NCBI RefSeq assembly: GCF_000003195.3
Contig: NC_012878.2
Location: 4,468,462 to 4,532,461 of the forward strand
From: Sorghum bicolor
Taxonomy: Eukaryota > Streptophyta > Magnoliopsida > Poales > Poaceae
Length of the DNA stretch: 64,000 nucleotides
Direction of reading: 5' to 3'
Made by a program: the position numbers and the translations under genes. The notes beneath the pieces are model-generated. The model searched no databases. It was not told the DNA's origin and saw only the letters and a list, made by a program, of their open reading frames with translations. The first letter of the stretch is position 1. Every line of letters starts with the position of its first letter. Shown in pieces: positions 1 through 12,238 of the stretch.

Positions 1-1
1 A

Positions 2-3000
2 CAGAAGACTGAAGAGGGTAGGGCTGTTGGACCAGTCATGGATGCTTCCTTTAAAGACAATGATTTTGAATACTTGCAGGTATAAGTGGCTTTTGCTTGC
101 AGAGAAGTTTATGCTCTTTTGTGGTTGTGATGTCCTTTTACATATTATGGGCGCTTGGCTGTATTCTAGAAGTACAATCTCCCAGTGCTGATTCATGCTA
201 GTGCCTGTACCATACTATGTATCTGTATGTAGGCAAACTGGTATGTTCTTTGGCTTGAATGAATTTTGAAACAAGTTGTAAAATAGCAAAATAGGCAACA
301 GAGGTGTAACTAAAGCAATGGATTTGGTGACCTGCTGCTTTATAATACATAATTTGCTAAATCCAACTATATAAATGGAAAAAATGGATTGTCATGAACT
401 GTTACTGGCTAGGTTCCAACTTGTTTGGCCAATCATCTTTTGTACAATTTATGTTCATGTTTGTTTTTTTACTTATGTGGTTATTTTGGTTATACAAGTA
501 ACTCCATAAAACCAAAATCATTCTTCACACATGTTATTGCCTTTTGCAATTCATGTCCAAAACCAATGTGGTTGGAGCATTCATCCCAGTTATATGATTC
601 TAGTCCCCTGAAGCAGCATGCATTTAAACTATTATACATTTCCTCATAGAAAAGAAATCATCAAAACACGTAAAGCCTAAGGAGTCTTGGTATGCTTATT
701 GGGTTAATATATGGTTTTTTGAACTAATTTTCAGGGTCCAACATATTTGTTTGGTTTAGGTTCCCTGTCATTTCATTAGATTAGGAAGCAGTTGAGTAAA
801 GTATCCTCTTTTGACGTCTTTGGATGGTTCATCACATTTGTTATGAGATTCAACACCATACTCGGTTACCAAACTAACCACAGATTTCTTGCTTGATAAG
901 AGAATTTCATCATGAAAAATGTGATGCTTTATTGGAATATAGTTGTAGTAGGCATGAAGTATTTCTGCGTTATCCATGCCACTAATCATGGCAGTGCCAA
1001 CAAAAGGGCAATGCAAGCCACAGCTTTGACATCCATATTGTGGAGCATGAAGGGTACCATGCCTCAAATCATGACATTTTTGTGCCTAGCACAACGTGCA
1101 ACATGTCATGTTGGAAGATATCATCTGCTCCCTTAGGTTGGTTTCTTTCTCTAGTGAGTCAGTGACATCTTTGTCATCTGAAAGTACCAAGTAGGCATCT
1201 TTCCTTAACCAAGCACCAAATCCCTGCTAATATCAGCATGTATGGTATGAATTTATGATATCCCTAATGCATTGTATTTTGTTACAATCATGCTACTTAG
1301 TCTTACCTCCAACGACTTATCCTGGCTGCATCATGTTCATAGAATGAACTTTCAATCAAGGATAGAGAAGTGACCATGTATAGATATCAACAAAAGCGTG
1401 GGCCCAAGCTCATTTTCACATTAGCCATGGCCCATGACAACACCAGCCATTCCAATTGCTTCGCCTTGAAAGCCATAGATTAAGAGGAGATAAAATTTAC
1501 TAAGTTAGATATAAGGTGGTTACTGGTTAAGTTTAAATTGATTGGCATTCTTTTGCAAGATTATTTTGTTAAACTTGGTAGGTCAGTTAGTGGTGTCTAA
1601 ACCTACAAAAATATCATATTGTGGTCTTAAATGGGGTATAAATAAGAAAGGAACCTCCCATGCCACCATGTTTGTGAAGACCAAACCCCTTTGGCATAGC
1701 AGGAGACAAAGTTTCGTCGCGGCCAAGGCAACGACCAATCGGCCATTTGCTATCATTTTCTTTTTGTGATGTAGAACCAAAATTACTCCCAAGTTTGCCA
1801 TTTCCTACGCTCTTATGCCAAATGGGGAATGTCTACATACCTTGACATCATCACTGTGTGTGTGCCAAGATGGTGATGAGAGAGGCTAACAAGGCCTCGG
1901 CCAATGCAAACAACATGATGTTATGTTGCATGTGCCACATTTATCACTTTCTTTGTGCTATAAGCCTAAGCTCCCCCCAACTTTGCTATCTTTGGTGTTC
2001 TTATGACAAAATGCTTTGGACCTTGGAATAATCATTGTGCATGCCAACATGGGGATTGGGGCATGAGAGGCCGACAACGCTTGGACTGAGGTGGATGATG
2101 TCATGTTGCGCATTATTGAAATTTATGCCACACAGACAGACTGTAGCTGTAAACTCATTGAACCACATGGCATATGGTGTGAAGGCATTGAAAAGAACCT
2201 CCAGTCATAGGTGACAGGGGGTTAGGCCTGGCACAATCCTCGTCGTTGTGATGCCGTCCTGCATTGTGGATTTGCGGATGAGATGTGTCCATGTCCCAAT
2301 TTTGAATTGATCATGCCATGCCGTAGGGGTTAAAGATGGGTGCGTCCTAACTCTGGACTGACCATTGCCCCATTGCTGCTGGGTTTCCAGATGGGACAAG
2401 GTGTAGATGAAGATTATCATCGTACACGTGGGGTTCTTGGTTGCCTAGTGAGGCCTGGTTGTGGCATCGCTGTCTCCTCATCGTCTCTGATGGTGCTTCA
2501 TGATGGCACCCATGGCTGATTGTTTGGCATTGGACAGCTGCTAGCACCTCATCATTGCAAAGCGTGAAACCATGGACAAAACTTAGGGCGCATCAGGGAA
2601 GAGGGATCCATGAGCAATATATTTTGCTAATCATGTGTGTGACAATGGGTGATTGATTTGTGGCTTTCACAGGAGAACAAAGAGAAAAAAAAAGAAAGCA
2701 AGGCAGCAAGCATGGACGAGAGGCGGTGGCTACTTGTTTGTTAGTCATGATTCATGTGAGGGCGCGAGGAGGCTTAGGGTTACAATTGTGGGTCGTATGG
2801 GCCAGCACACAACTGGTCAACAGCGCATTTAACCTTTCTTTTATCTTTTCCCTCTTCTTCTTTTTTTTCTATCTTTCTGATTGACCTAGATTAGCTGGGT
2901 CACTGGGCCCTAACTGCCCCCTTTGACCCTCATTTTTAGCTACCTTTGACTCTGACTTGCACCCAGTAGACCTAGCTTTTTTGTGACTATGCCTCGATTA

Positions 3001-6000
3001 TCTCTAGAGGCGCCTCCACAACGTTCTGCCGACACAACTAGATCAAAATGGCCTTCTCTAGTCCTTGAAATCAAGTTGGTTGTCTGGGAGGGCACCTTTG
3101 TTATGCAGTGAACATTCAAAATGATGTTTGTTGACATACCCCAAGTAGGCTCACTTCATCGCTTTGGTGTACCCCCAACATTGCTAATCTGGTCTCCCCT
3201 GGTATCTTTGGTTCTATTGTGCTACTTCATGGTCTCCTGTGCTCCATCGTGTGCGACTATGACCTGCTGTTTACAAGCAACTTCACAGAGGGTCAAGAAC
3301 TCATGATTCACATGAGCACTAGGCAATTTCTGTCATTATGTGTACATTACTGTGTGCCTTTGTGGATTGTGCAGGCTCCCAAGGGTCAAGGGGTAGAATT
3401 GTGGTGGAACTATTGATTCCAAACTATCCTCTTTGCATGATGTCATTCCAGGTTGCATTTACATGATCACTAAAATATACTGTCCTACCAACCTAAGAAA
3501 ATGAAACTCAGATTCAGGGATGAAATCGGATAGGATACAAAAGGATATGTACAGATACGGTTAGTTGTTTTCTTAGATTCGGAGTTGGATACGATTAGTG
3601 TTAGATGCGTCAGATATTGGTATCCATCCCATATGCATACTAGATATCGGGCTTTGAGTATTCAGATTTAGATATGGTACAGATACTGAATGTCCTGATT
3701 CAGATATGGATTATCCATTTAGTAACTGAACCCCTTTGGACAAACAGATAATCCATCCTGTTTTCACCCCTACTAAGTTTGATTGGAAAGTACATGTGCA
3801 AAAAGTGTCACATTAACCATGGCAGCACCAGTTTGCTTCAGTTTGAAGCAAGCACATCAAGGGGAATAAGTTTAGATTGATTATCATCGTTTGCACTTTC
3901 CAAATATGTTTTTTAAGTTTTAGTAGGTCAATTAGTTGCACTTACCCTGCAATGGCTGCCTATTATGCACTTAGGAGGAGCAAATCTGGACCCCCCCCCC
4001 CCCCCCCCCCCCCGCTCTCTCTCTCTCTCTCTTCCATTAATAAATTGGTAAAGACAAGAACGTTCGGTCACATCCAGGAGCAAGTCGATGGCCAGGCGGT
4101 TGATCAATCACTTCACCCTACAACAGATGTTCCATATCCAGAACTGATGGATTGTTCCATAGGCATTTACCCTTTAACTCAGCCACATCAGTAGTGCTAC
4201 TTTGCTTTAACAGTATCACACTGTTAGACACGTTATGCAGGGAGGTAGCCAGCTATGATTTAGTTTCTTATGCCTTTGTTGTTTAGATCTAACTTGATCT
4301 TTAGTGAAACTGTATTTAGACCAGAGTACCGGACCTTTGCTGTTGTGCAACTGTTACCTCTTTTATCAACATGACATTTTCTTTAAAATTGGAAAAATAA
4401 ATAGACACCAATCTAAGAGAAGTCAGTGTATTGAAGACATTTCTTTTGTTGTGGTTATCGTGTTGTCATGACAATCAGCCGTAATATGGAAAACGAGCTT
4501 TTGCAGAATCCATGAGAGAAACATGCGATGTACTTGAGATAGTAGGATTGAAGGAGATGCCTCGTAGCTGTTGAATTTATGGGGTTTGAACCCTAGTTGA
4601 CACTATCTACTGCATTTTATACCCTAGCCGATAATAGAAGACCGATACTGAATACTATTTATCGTCCAATTTCTACCTATACAGGAAAAAAGGAGACACT
4701 AGATGCTATTTCAACTAAATGGCATCCAATACCAAGCAACCATTCCGTTAGGGTGTTGAAAATGTTGTAGTTTGTGTTACTAGGGGCATAATAGTTGTAG
4801 TCTGCGAAACTGGTAAGTAAAACCACTATAAAGTACAGTATCTAGTGATTGTTTAACTGTACACATTAGTTAGGTAACCTGGTACAATGAGGTTAATACA
4901 TGTGGGTACCTTGATTTGATTCTGCTGAGGCGAGTTTTAAACTAACATTTTCCTTAATTTGATGTTATTTTTATGATCTGCTTCAGAGAAAAATCCATGT
5001 GAAGAGTCTCGCATTTTCTCCTTTTTTTTCACATCAAACTGGCAATGTCAATTGACTAGAATGGGCATTAGAGCCTTTATTAATCTTAATGAGTTACAAT
5101 CCCCTTTTGTTAATGTTCTAGGATTTAGTTATGCTTGTGTGATGCTGCATCTTTATTTGCACCTATTTTTTTTATTTGTTAAATTAGTCATGATGAATGG
5201 GTACATCCTGTGTCCAGAAGGTCCAATGGTTGTGCTTGGTACACCATTGAGCTGTATACTCATTTGATTAATTTCTTTTGTAAGCTATCATATTGGAGTA
5301 CTGAACATAGGAATATTCTCCACAGATCATCAAGAATGAAGACCTCGAAGAGCTTAGGGAACTTGGTTCAGGCACATTTGGAACTGTGTACCATGGTAAA
5401 TGGAGGGGCAGCGATGTAGCCATTAAGAGAATAAAGAAAAGCTGCTTCACAGGACGGTCTTCAGAACTAGAAAGACTAGTAAGCTCTGAACCACCACTTT
5501 TGTACATCTATGATTCAGATATTATAGCCATTTTGGGAGTAATGCAAAATATGGCAGTAGGCCATTGGATGAAAGGTTGTAGCACTATTGCAGTATAACA
5601 ACTCTTGACCATGTTATGATCTTACTGATAAGAGTTGTTGAGTATGTCATTTATTAACAGTTGCTACATGCACCAAACCAAACATGGTAGCACTTTGGCT
5701 AGATGCTGATTAATATGGCTTAAAATATCTCAATAAGTAAATAACCTTTGGCTGACGCTGGTTCATCAAAAATTACTTCCTTGCTTGGTTGTTTAGGCGC
5801 ATGAATTCTGGCGAGAAGCTGAAATTCTTTCAAAGCTTCATCATCCAAATGTTGTGGCATTTTACGGTGTTGTGAAAGATGGGCCAGGTGGTACATTGGC
5901 AACCGTGACTGAGTTCATGGTTAATGGTTCTCTTCGACATGTTTTGCAGCGCAAGGACAAGTAATTGCTTTCTGTGATTACTTTGGTTTCACTTATTTTT

Positions 6001-7703
6001 TACTGTAACAAAAATTCTTTCTTACTGGACAGATATCTCGATCGTCGTAAGCGGCTTATCATAGCAATGGATGCTGCATTTGGCCTGGAATATTTGCACT
6101 CGAAAAATATTGTGCACTTTGATTTGAAGTGTGATAACTTGCTCGTAAATCTTAAAGATCAATCGCGTCCCATATGTAAAGTGAGCATCACTTCCATCTA
6201 TAGTGTTAACTGTATTGTGCATGTTTTTCAATTACTTTGCATTATACTCATGTGGTGAATTTATGATTTCTATACAGGTTGGTGACTTTGGCTTGTCCAA
6301 AATAAAAAGAAATACCCTGGTTTCAGGAGGTGTGAGAGGGACTCTCCCATGGATGGCTCCAGAATTACTTAATGGAAGCAGCAATAAGGTGTCAGAGAAG
6401 GTATAATCATAGTTCTTGGGTCTTTTCAGCTGTGGTTTTAGAGGGTGTTTCGTTCGTGGAATGAGGTGATCTATTTTGTTCCACTCTTTTTTTTTTGGGA
6501 ATGGAGTGGATTGATCCGTCACCACCTTATTCCTCACACGCACATGATGCCTCAAACCAAACACCCTCATCTTGTTCCAAACTTGTTCATAAAATTTGCC
6601 ATCATGTGGTGGTCCTTTGTCTTACTATATTCGTTTACTCCAGAACCAATAATATCCATATCTTTCTTCAGTTATGTGTATGAAGAAGTTACATTTAAGG
6701 TGCTGAATTTGTTTCCACTGGCACAGGTTGATGTATTTTCTTTCGGTATTGTTATGTGGGAAATCCTCACCGGCGAAGAACCATATGCCAATATGCACTA
6801 TGGCGCAATTATAGGTATACAATTCATCAGCTACAATTAGTCCATGAATTGTTTGCTTAGACTTGAGAACGTTGCTGGTGGTTTCCTATGTTTTTCTGTT
6901 CAGTTCTAGAAAATGATCTTCCCTCAATACTCAGCCCTGCCTTTGTTTTGTCTACGACTGACGTTCAGTTTCTAGGGTTCATGATTTATATGATCAAATA
7001 ATGGGCGAAAAGGCCATTTATTACTTCAGCCAATAAAATTGGAGGTTTGGGCCTGGGACTGGTAGTTTGGGCAGCTCAAATCCTATGCTGTGTTAAACAT
7101 TATTACCAAAGTTATTGTCATGGCACTAACCCTGTTTTGGTAATTCACGTTTTCGGAGGGTGGCTACTGAATTGTTGTTAGAAGCTTCTACATTATTGTT
7201 ACCAATATAAGGAGAAAGAATACAGTTAAGGGTATTCAACTATTAGAATCTTCATCATTTTGCCGTCAATAATGTCTACATTGCCCTTTAGTCGAATTAT
7301 TAAGATGGGACTGTAAAAACGGATTATCGTGCACCTCTTATTCTCACCACTTCCACTCTTTTACCTTTGGTTGCCCTGGTATTCTGATTTATTTTTCAAC
7401 AACATCTTTGTCTTCTAATGAAGATTTTGCCCCTCCTATGAATTTATTCATTTTTCCAAGATCCTAGTTTTTTCCCCCCTTTGATCAGTTAGCACGTGCG
7501 TGACTTTTAGAATCTCTTTTGCAGGGGGCATCGTAAACAACACACTGAGGCCTACTGTGCCAGCTTCATGTGATCCGGAGTGGAGAAGACTCATGGAGCA
7601 GTGCTGGGCTCCGGATCCGGCACAGCGCCCAGCGTTCACAGAGATTGCTGGACGGCTTCGCTCCATGTCAGTTGCAGCAAATCAGGCGAAAGCAACCAAA
7701 TAA
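2..7703 (+). CDS. Raf-like MAPKKK (PB1-type group), C-terminal kinase domain, 5' end outside window
   Basis: Predicted cytosolic Ser/Thr protein kinase. Exons by GT-AG sites and phase: 2-79 (entered from the left), 5326-5478, 5797-5960, 6033-6180, 6278-6400, 6727-6814, 7525-7703 (TAA). They join in frame to about 310 residues. Seen in order: P-loop GSGTFG, VAIK lysine, WREAEIL helix, catalytic loop [11 protein letters not shown], activation-segment end WMAPE, and VDVFSFG. The end is a short tail after LRSMSVA. Established: this sequence style ([29 protein letters not shown]) belongs to plant B-group Raf-like kinases with an N-terminal PB1 domain; that domain must lie upstream of base 1. HFD replaces the usual HRD, which is typical of this group and not a defect. 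The intron 80-5325 is unusually long. Function in the plant is not evident from sequence; stress or hormone signalling is only an inference from relatives. Confidence 0.93.
3515..3775. mobile_element. Small inverted-terminal-repeat element in kinase intron
   Basis: The ends CAGGGATGAAATCGGATAG and the complementary ATCCATCCTGTTTTCACCCCT form an imperfect inverted pair about 260 bp apart. The interior is rich in GATA/GGATA-like words. This fits a hAT-type MITE. I could not see a clear target duplication, so the superfamily is uncertain. Confidence 0.45.
3991..4032. repeat. Poly-C run followed by CT microsatellite
   Basis: An uninterrupted run of 23 C (3991-4013), then G and about nine CT units. 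It creates a spurious proline/leucine-serine reading frame. Such tracts are length-variable and error-prone in assemblies. Confidence 0.95.
6441..6569. mobile_element. Tourist-like MITE in kinase intron
   Basis: The inverted ends GAGGGTGTTTCGTT and AAACCAAACACCCTC delimit about 129 bp inside the intron 6401-6726. The end sequence resembles grass Tourist/Harbinger MITEs. It lies between the exon carrying the APE motif and the exon carrying VDVFSFG, and does not touch either splice site. Confidence 0.6.
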
Positions 7704-8286
7704 ATTACAGGTGGAGTACTTCCTTTCAATCCCCAATTTGTTGGGGGTTCATTTCTCTTTTTTTTTCCCTTCTCTTTTTGACTGGAGAGTAATACATATA
7801 CATGTATGTTATAGAGTGCTGTAAAAATTAGTGCGTCAATTTATTTATACCATGTCATGGGCTGGACTGTATCCGGTAATATACTGGACTCGGTGTGAAG
7901 GTTGTGATGTATAAAAGTTTTAGATGGAATTTGTTGAATGGTCGCAGGTGTGCCCCCTCATAAACAGAAATGAATGTTATAATATATTGAAAACTGTGAG
8001 CAAGAAGCTCCATACTACACCTTTGGACTTCACATCATACGTGTTTCTTTACAAGAGTGTATAAAAAGTTTCTTATTACACCTCTGGTCCTGCTGTGCAG
8101 TCTTCCCAAAAGATAAATGCTGGATGCTGTTCATGGAAATCGAGGCGACCCATAAATGATGAATCCTATCTTGTTCTCAAGCCTCTACCCATTCGGTTGA
8201 GTGCAAGGGTCCCATGTGGTGCATTTTATACCTTCACAGAAAATTGTACGTTGTGAAAGTGCCAAATCATGATATTTCATTTTCAT

Positions 8287-8686
8287 TAGCGGCTTTTTTG
8301 GTTGGGGGGTAATTTAAAGCAAGGAATGGGAGATCTTTTATTTGTTTTGTGGGAAGGGGAGAGTTTGGGAAGGGGAAGGGGAGTTCAGAGGACCAACTCC
8401 CACTAATCAATTTCTTAGGGGAGGGGTGAGAATTGGGTGGGAGTTGTGTTTAAAAGAAAAGTAGATCCTCATGGCCAATTATAATTTGTCTTTTAATTTT
8501 TTCCATCAAAACACCAACACCAAACAGGGGATATGAATTCCCTCTTCAATTCCCTTTCTTATTTCCCTCCACGAATCAAACAAGAGATTGAGACTAAAGT
8601 CAATTTCCCACCTTAATTCTCGCTATCAACTCCCAGCACTAATTCCTAGACGTCTTCCCACATAATTGCCAAACACACCCTAGAAT
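8287..8686. mobile_element. Tourist-like MITE-type sequence downstream of kinase
   Basis: A GGCTTTTTTGGTTGGGG-type left end and a TTGCCAAACACACCC right end form a weak inverted pair about 400 bp apart. The interior is purine-rich on the left and pyrimidine-rich on the right (GGGAAGGGGA versus TTCCCTCC), giving a foldback character. TAG flanks both sides closely. No coding sequence is seen here. Confidence 0.4.
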
Positions 8687-8721
8687 AGAATACATGGGCT
8701 TCAGCATTACTGAATTCTAAG

Positions 8722-8930
8722 GCTAGTCTCAATGCATGTTTCATTAGAGTGTCATGCACATTAAATAAGGTGCCACATAAGTAAAATTGCTGACTTGGCA
8801 GGTTCATTAAATGAAGGAGTTTCATCAGATGAGAGAGGAGTTTCATCCTATGAAACTCATGTGGCTCGGTTACCTAGTTTATAGTCTTGGTAACTGTGTC
8901 ATTGAAACTATGCATTGAGAATGACCTAAG
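8722..8930. mobile_element. MITE with TCTCAATGCAT ends
   Basis: The left end GGCTAGTCTCAATGCATG and the right end CTATGCATTGAGAATGACC are inverted copies about 210 bp apart. They contain internal GTTTCAT/ATGAAAC inverted motifs. This type is widespread in grass genomes. AAGG occurs next to both ends. Confidence 0.6.
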
Positions 8931-9179
8931 GTGCAGATGTTATGAACAGGTAGTATTGTGTATTGTGCAATGTACATTCGGTATGGAAGAAAATGCGAAT
9001 GCAACAGGCAACACTTTAAGAGGGCTGAATGTACTATCTCCAAGTAATCTCAAACATAAATTTAGCTTGGGAGCACTTAGGAAAAAAGTAATAATGTATT
9101 ACAAAAACTACTATATTGCACAAACGATATGTTGGATACAGTAAACCTTCAGACTAAAATGCTAGATGCAAGGATACTA

Positions 9180-9414
9180 GGCTCTGTTTGGTTGCTCTTT
9201 AAGGTGGTAGATGTTGATACTCTTTTAGTCAAATTTAGAATGTCTTGACTTTACCTGAAAATACATTATCATATTACAGAACCAGGAGTACTTATAGAAC
9301 TAATAAGAGAGTGCATGTAAACAGCAGTAAAAATTAAAAGATGGAGGATGCGGATGCCCAAGTGCTAACAACTAGTACTAGCCTAAAATTAGGATGTCTA
9401 CATTAAACAGAGCC
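9180..9414. mobile_element. Tourist-like MITE, GGCTCTGTTTGG ends
   Basis: The GGCTCTGTTTGGTT left end and the complementary AAACAGAGCC right end bound 235 bp of AT-rich non-coding sequence. It differs internally from the GGCCTTGTTTAG family seen elsewhere in the window. It lies 31 bp from the stop codon of the SINA remnant. Confidence 0.55.
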
Positions 9415-9444
9415 CAGCCTTAGGTCCACGATCCATCTGCTTGG

Positions 9445-9557
9445 TCAGATGATAATTGTAGCAGTGACATGAGCACGAGCCTCATTTCCATCAGCATACT
9501 TTGGGATGAAGAACTGGAAGGAGGCATTGGGATCTGGCAGCCCATTCGAGGGACACA
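9445..9557 (-). pseudogene. 3' remnant of a SINA-like E3 ligase gene
   Basis: On the minus strand the frame reads a SINA C-terminus containing NGLPDPNASFQFFIPKY and ends in a TGA at 9445-9447. It is very close to the tail of SINA-like gene C (same NASFQFFIPKY block). Immediately upstream on this strand the coding sequence is cut by the A-tail of a LINE. No upstream exon is recognisable beyond that LINE. It is a dead fragment with no RING or zinc fingers left. Confidence 0.8.
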
Positions 9558-11030
9558 TTTTTTTTAGACCAAAGACACTCTGGCCCCTGCTTATATTGAA
9601 AGCAAAGGATCTGCTGGGGATTCCAGCTTACAAGAACAGCACAAAACTGCGAAAGTCTGAGAAATAAAGGTTGTCCAGAATACACTCAGCAAACAGCAAA
9701 AGAGCTAAACTGTGAAGGGAGAAAAGGGGAAGGCCTGCCACGCCCACCGTCTGAATAAGCCAAACACTTCAGTAGCCTTTGATCACCATGCTCGCAATCC
9801 CTCCTGTAGCTTCAGCAGAATGTCCTCCATCACCTCTTGGTCCTTCATCTTGAGAATCTTCTTCCATTGTTTCAACAGAGCCAAGACTTTGTAAGCAAGA
9901 GCTTTGGGAGTTTTGATAAGTTTGTTGTTAAACACCACACAGCCCAAGCAACACTAGCTATCGCAAAGAAGTTAACACTCTTAGATATCTTAATCTCTCT
10001 AGTGTTAAGCATATCTTGGAAGTTAGTCATCGAGGTAGGCCTCCTATTCCATCTTAGGCTAACCCGCACCTAAACCCAAATAATCTGGGTTATACTACAG
10101 TTAAAGAAGAGGTGATCTCTAGTTTCCAGTCGCCCACAGTATTTGCAAAGCTCCGAGTGTTTGCTTTTCCTCTTTTTTAGTTGTTCTCCAATCTGCACCC
10201 TATCACGCCATAACATCCAAAGGAAAACTTTGATCTTCAGTGGAAGCTTAATTTCCCAAAGATCTCTCATTCTTACATCCACTTCTCCAGGATTCACCAT
10301 AAGTCTATATAGAGACTTGCTTGAAAATTTGCCTGAAGATTCTAGAGCCAGATTAAGCTATCATCCTCTTTTGTGATCTGTATCACCTCTAATGCTTCCT
10401 GCAAAACAATTAACTTAGAGAATTCCTCCTGACCCAAATTTCTTCTACAGTCAAGCTCCCAATCTACCGCAAACATCTCTGCTACTGACCGGGTTTGTTA
10501 CCTGTTGATCTTGTATAGTCTCGGAACCTGATCTTTAAAGGGCAGTTGTCTAACCACACATCTTGACAAAACCAAATTCTTCTTCCATTGCTCACCATCC
10601 ATCTTGTTCCTCTCTCGTACCATTCCCTGGCATGCATAATCCCTTGCCAAAATTGTGAGCCACCTCTAATTTTGCTCTGACATATACTTTGACCTTTCAG
10701 ATATTTGTTCCTTAGAACTTGCAATGCCATACTATCATCGCCTCTATCAAGTTTATAGCACCACTTTGTCAGGAGAGTTGTATTCATAGCTCTTGTATCT
10801 GCAAAACCCAAACTGCCAAAATCTTTTGGGGTAGCTAGGGCCTCCTATTTCACCATATGATACTTCTTTCTATTACCAACCCATGCAGCCAAAAAATCTA
10901 CCTCTTGCAGAATCTAACCTCTTTTGGGTACCTTCATGCAGCCAATAGAAACCCATTGTATACATAGGTATACTAGTGAGGCTGGAATTAATAAGAATTG
11001 ATCTCACCTTTTCCGCCAGACTCACTTAGC
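9558..11030 (-). mobile_element. 5'-truncated LINE (non-LTR retrotransposon)
   Basis: The 3' end is the poly-A tail (plus-strand T run 9558-9565). Minus-strand pieces in more than one frame encode the distal part of LINE ORF2. 10811-10482 contains GSQFWQGIMHAREW and RRIWFCQDVWLD. 10300-10070 carries the reverse-transcriptase zinc-binding block WEIKLPLKIKVFLWM...CKYCG...DHLFFNC. The reverse-transcriptase core and endonuclease are absent, so the copy is dead. The left boundary is sharp at the SINA remnant; the 5' boundary is approximate. Confidence 0.8.
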
Positions 11031-11262
11031 TTGACCTTGGATAATCTCTTATAGCTGATTGGCTATTGTAGCACTTTCGTTTGTATTTGGTAATTATTAT
11101 CCAATCATGTACTACCTAGACTAAAAAAATTCGTCTAGTAAATTACAAACAAACTATGTAATTTGTTATTGCTTTTATCTATATTTAATGCTCCATGCAT
11201 GCGTTTAAAGATTCGATATGACGGAAAATCTTGAAAATTTTTGAAAACTAAACAAGACATTA
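11031..11262. mobile_element. Degenerate GGCCTTGTTTAG-family MITE
   Basis: Contains the family's internal words: GTAGCACTTTCGTTTGTA, TTCGTCTAGTAAATTAC, TTTAATGCTCCATGCATG and GATTCGATATGACGGAAAATC, ending in AAACTAAACAAGACA. The left end is damaged. Confidence 0.6.
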
Positions 11263-11428
11263 TATTAAATAGTTATTTTTAGTAAAATAATTTCTGAATC
11301 ACAATAATATGTCCTACGCCAGCCTGTTCGCTTGAACTTAAGTCTTGTTTAGATACAAAATCTTTTTGCATTTTAACATTGTAACACTTTTGTTTGAATT
11401 TGATAAATATTATCCAATTATAAACTAA

Positions 11429-11660
11429 GGCCTTGTTCAGTTCGCAAAAACTTTTGGAAAACAACACTGTAGCACTTTCATTTTTATTTGACAAACATTG
11501 TTCAATCATGGAGTAACTAGGCTTAAAAGATTCGTCTCGCGATTTACAGATGAACTGTGCAATTAGTTTTTGTTTTCATATATATTTAATGCACCATACA
11601 TGTGCCGCAAGATTTGATGTGATGGAAAATTTTGAAAATTTTTGGAAACTAAACAAGGCC
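11429..11660. mobile_element. GGCCTTGTTTAG-family MITE, complete copy
   Basis: Inverted ends GGCCTTGTTCAGTT and AACTAAACAAGGCC, 232 bp, flanked by a direct TAA on both sides (11426-11428, 11661-11663). The 3-bp TAA duplication supports a PIF/Harbinger (Tourist-type) assignment. Confidence 0.8.
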
Positions 11661-11697
11661 TAAATCTTATAAACTTTTGAGATTTTGAGTATATCTA

Positions 11698-12238
11698 GGC
11701 CTTGTTTAGTTCCCGAAAAATGTTGCCAAAAATTTTAAATCCGAAAATTTTTGCCAAAAATTTTAGATTTTCCGTTATATTAAATTTTACGGCGCATAAG
11801 CATTAAATATAAATAAAAATCATTAAATATAGATAAAAATAATAACTTATTGCGAAACAAATTTTTTAAGTCTAATTAGTTTAAGATTAGACAATATTTA
11901 TTAAATATATTAAAAAAAATACTACGATTTTACCACTTATATACGGTCAGCCAGCCAAGCGATGTCAGTGAATAGTGATCAGCCAAGCGATGGCATCCTC
12001 GGGCTCTGCGCCCACGCTCGCCTAACCTGTAACTTCTGACCACTCCGCCCCAGCACAAGCAATGTCAGGCCTTTCAGGCCTCTTAAAGTTTTACCTGAGA
12101 AATAAAAAGTTTCTAAAATTTCTCGTCACATCAAATTTTATGGCATATATATTAAGCACTAAATATAGATGAAAATAAAAATTAATTACACAATTTAACT
12201 GTAAATCAGGAAACAATTTTTTAATCTTAATTAGTTTA
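11698..12238. mobile_element. Partial GGCCTTGTTTAG-family MITE copies
   Basis: A left end at 11699 (GGCCTTGTTTAGTTCCC) runs to about 11930 without a recognisable right end. A second degenerate copy runs from about 12080 up to 12238, where it is interrupted by the Helitron and resumes at 13619 with TAATTAGACAATATTT. Between them, 11940-12060 is ordinary unique sequence. Confidence 0.6.

Larger units (their letters stand above)
80..5325 (+). other. Very long intron of the kinase gene
   Basis: The donor GTATAAG follows the codon for the last Gln of 'DFEYLQ', and the acceptor ACAG precedes ATC ATC AAG. Both sides are phase 0 and the protein continues as in relatives, so no exon appears to be missing. 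The 5.2 kb contain no convincing exon. I see repeat-like DNA: a TIR-bearing element near 3515-3775, a poly-C/CT tract at 3991-4032, and moderately GC-rich unclassified segments at 1.8-2.6 kb that look transposon-derived. Confidence 0.8.

Noticed and set aside
768..1067. 99-codon minus-strand frame with Cys/His residues ([10 protein letters not shown]) in the kinase intron
   Set aside because: No recognisable zinc-finger spacing beyond one CxxC, no supporting splice partner, and it lies within intron sequence on the opposite strand.
3877..4194. Frame with polyproline and leucine-serine repeats
   Set aside because: Produced entirely by the poly-C and CT tracts; no domain on either side.
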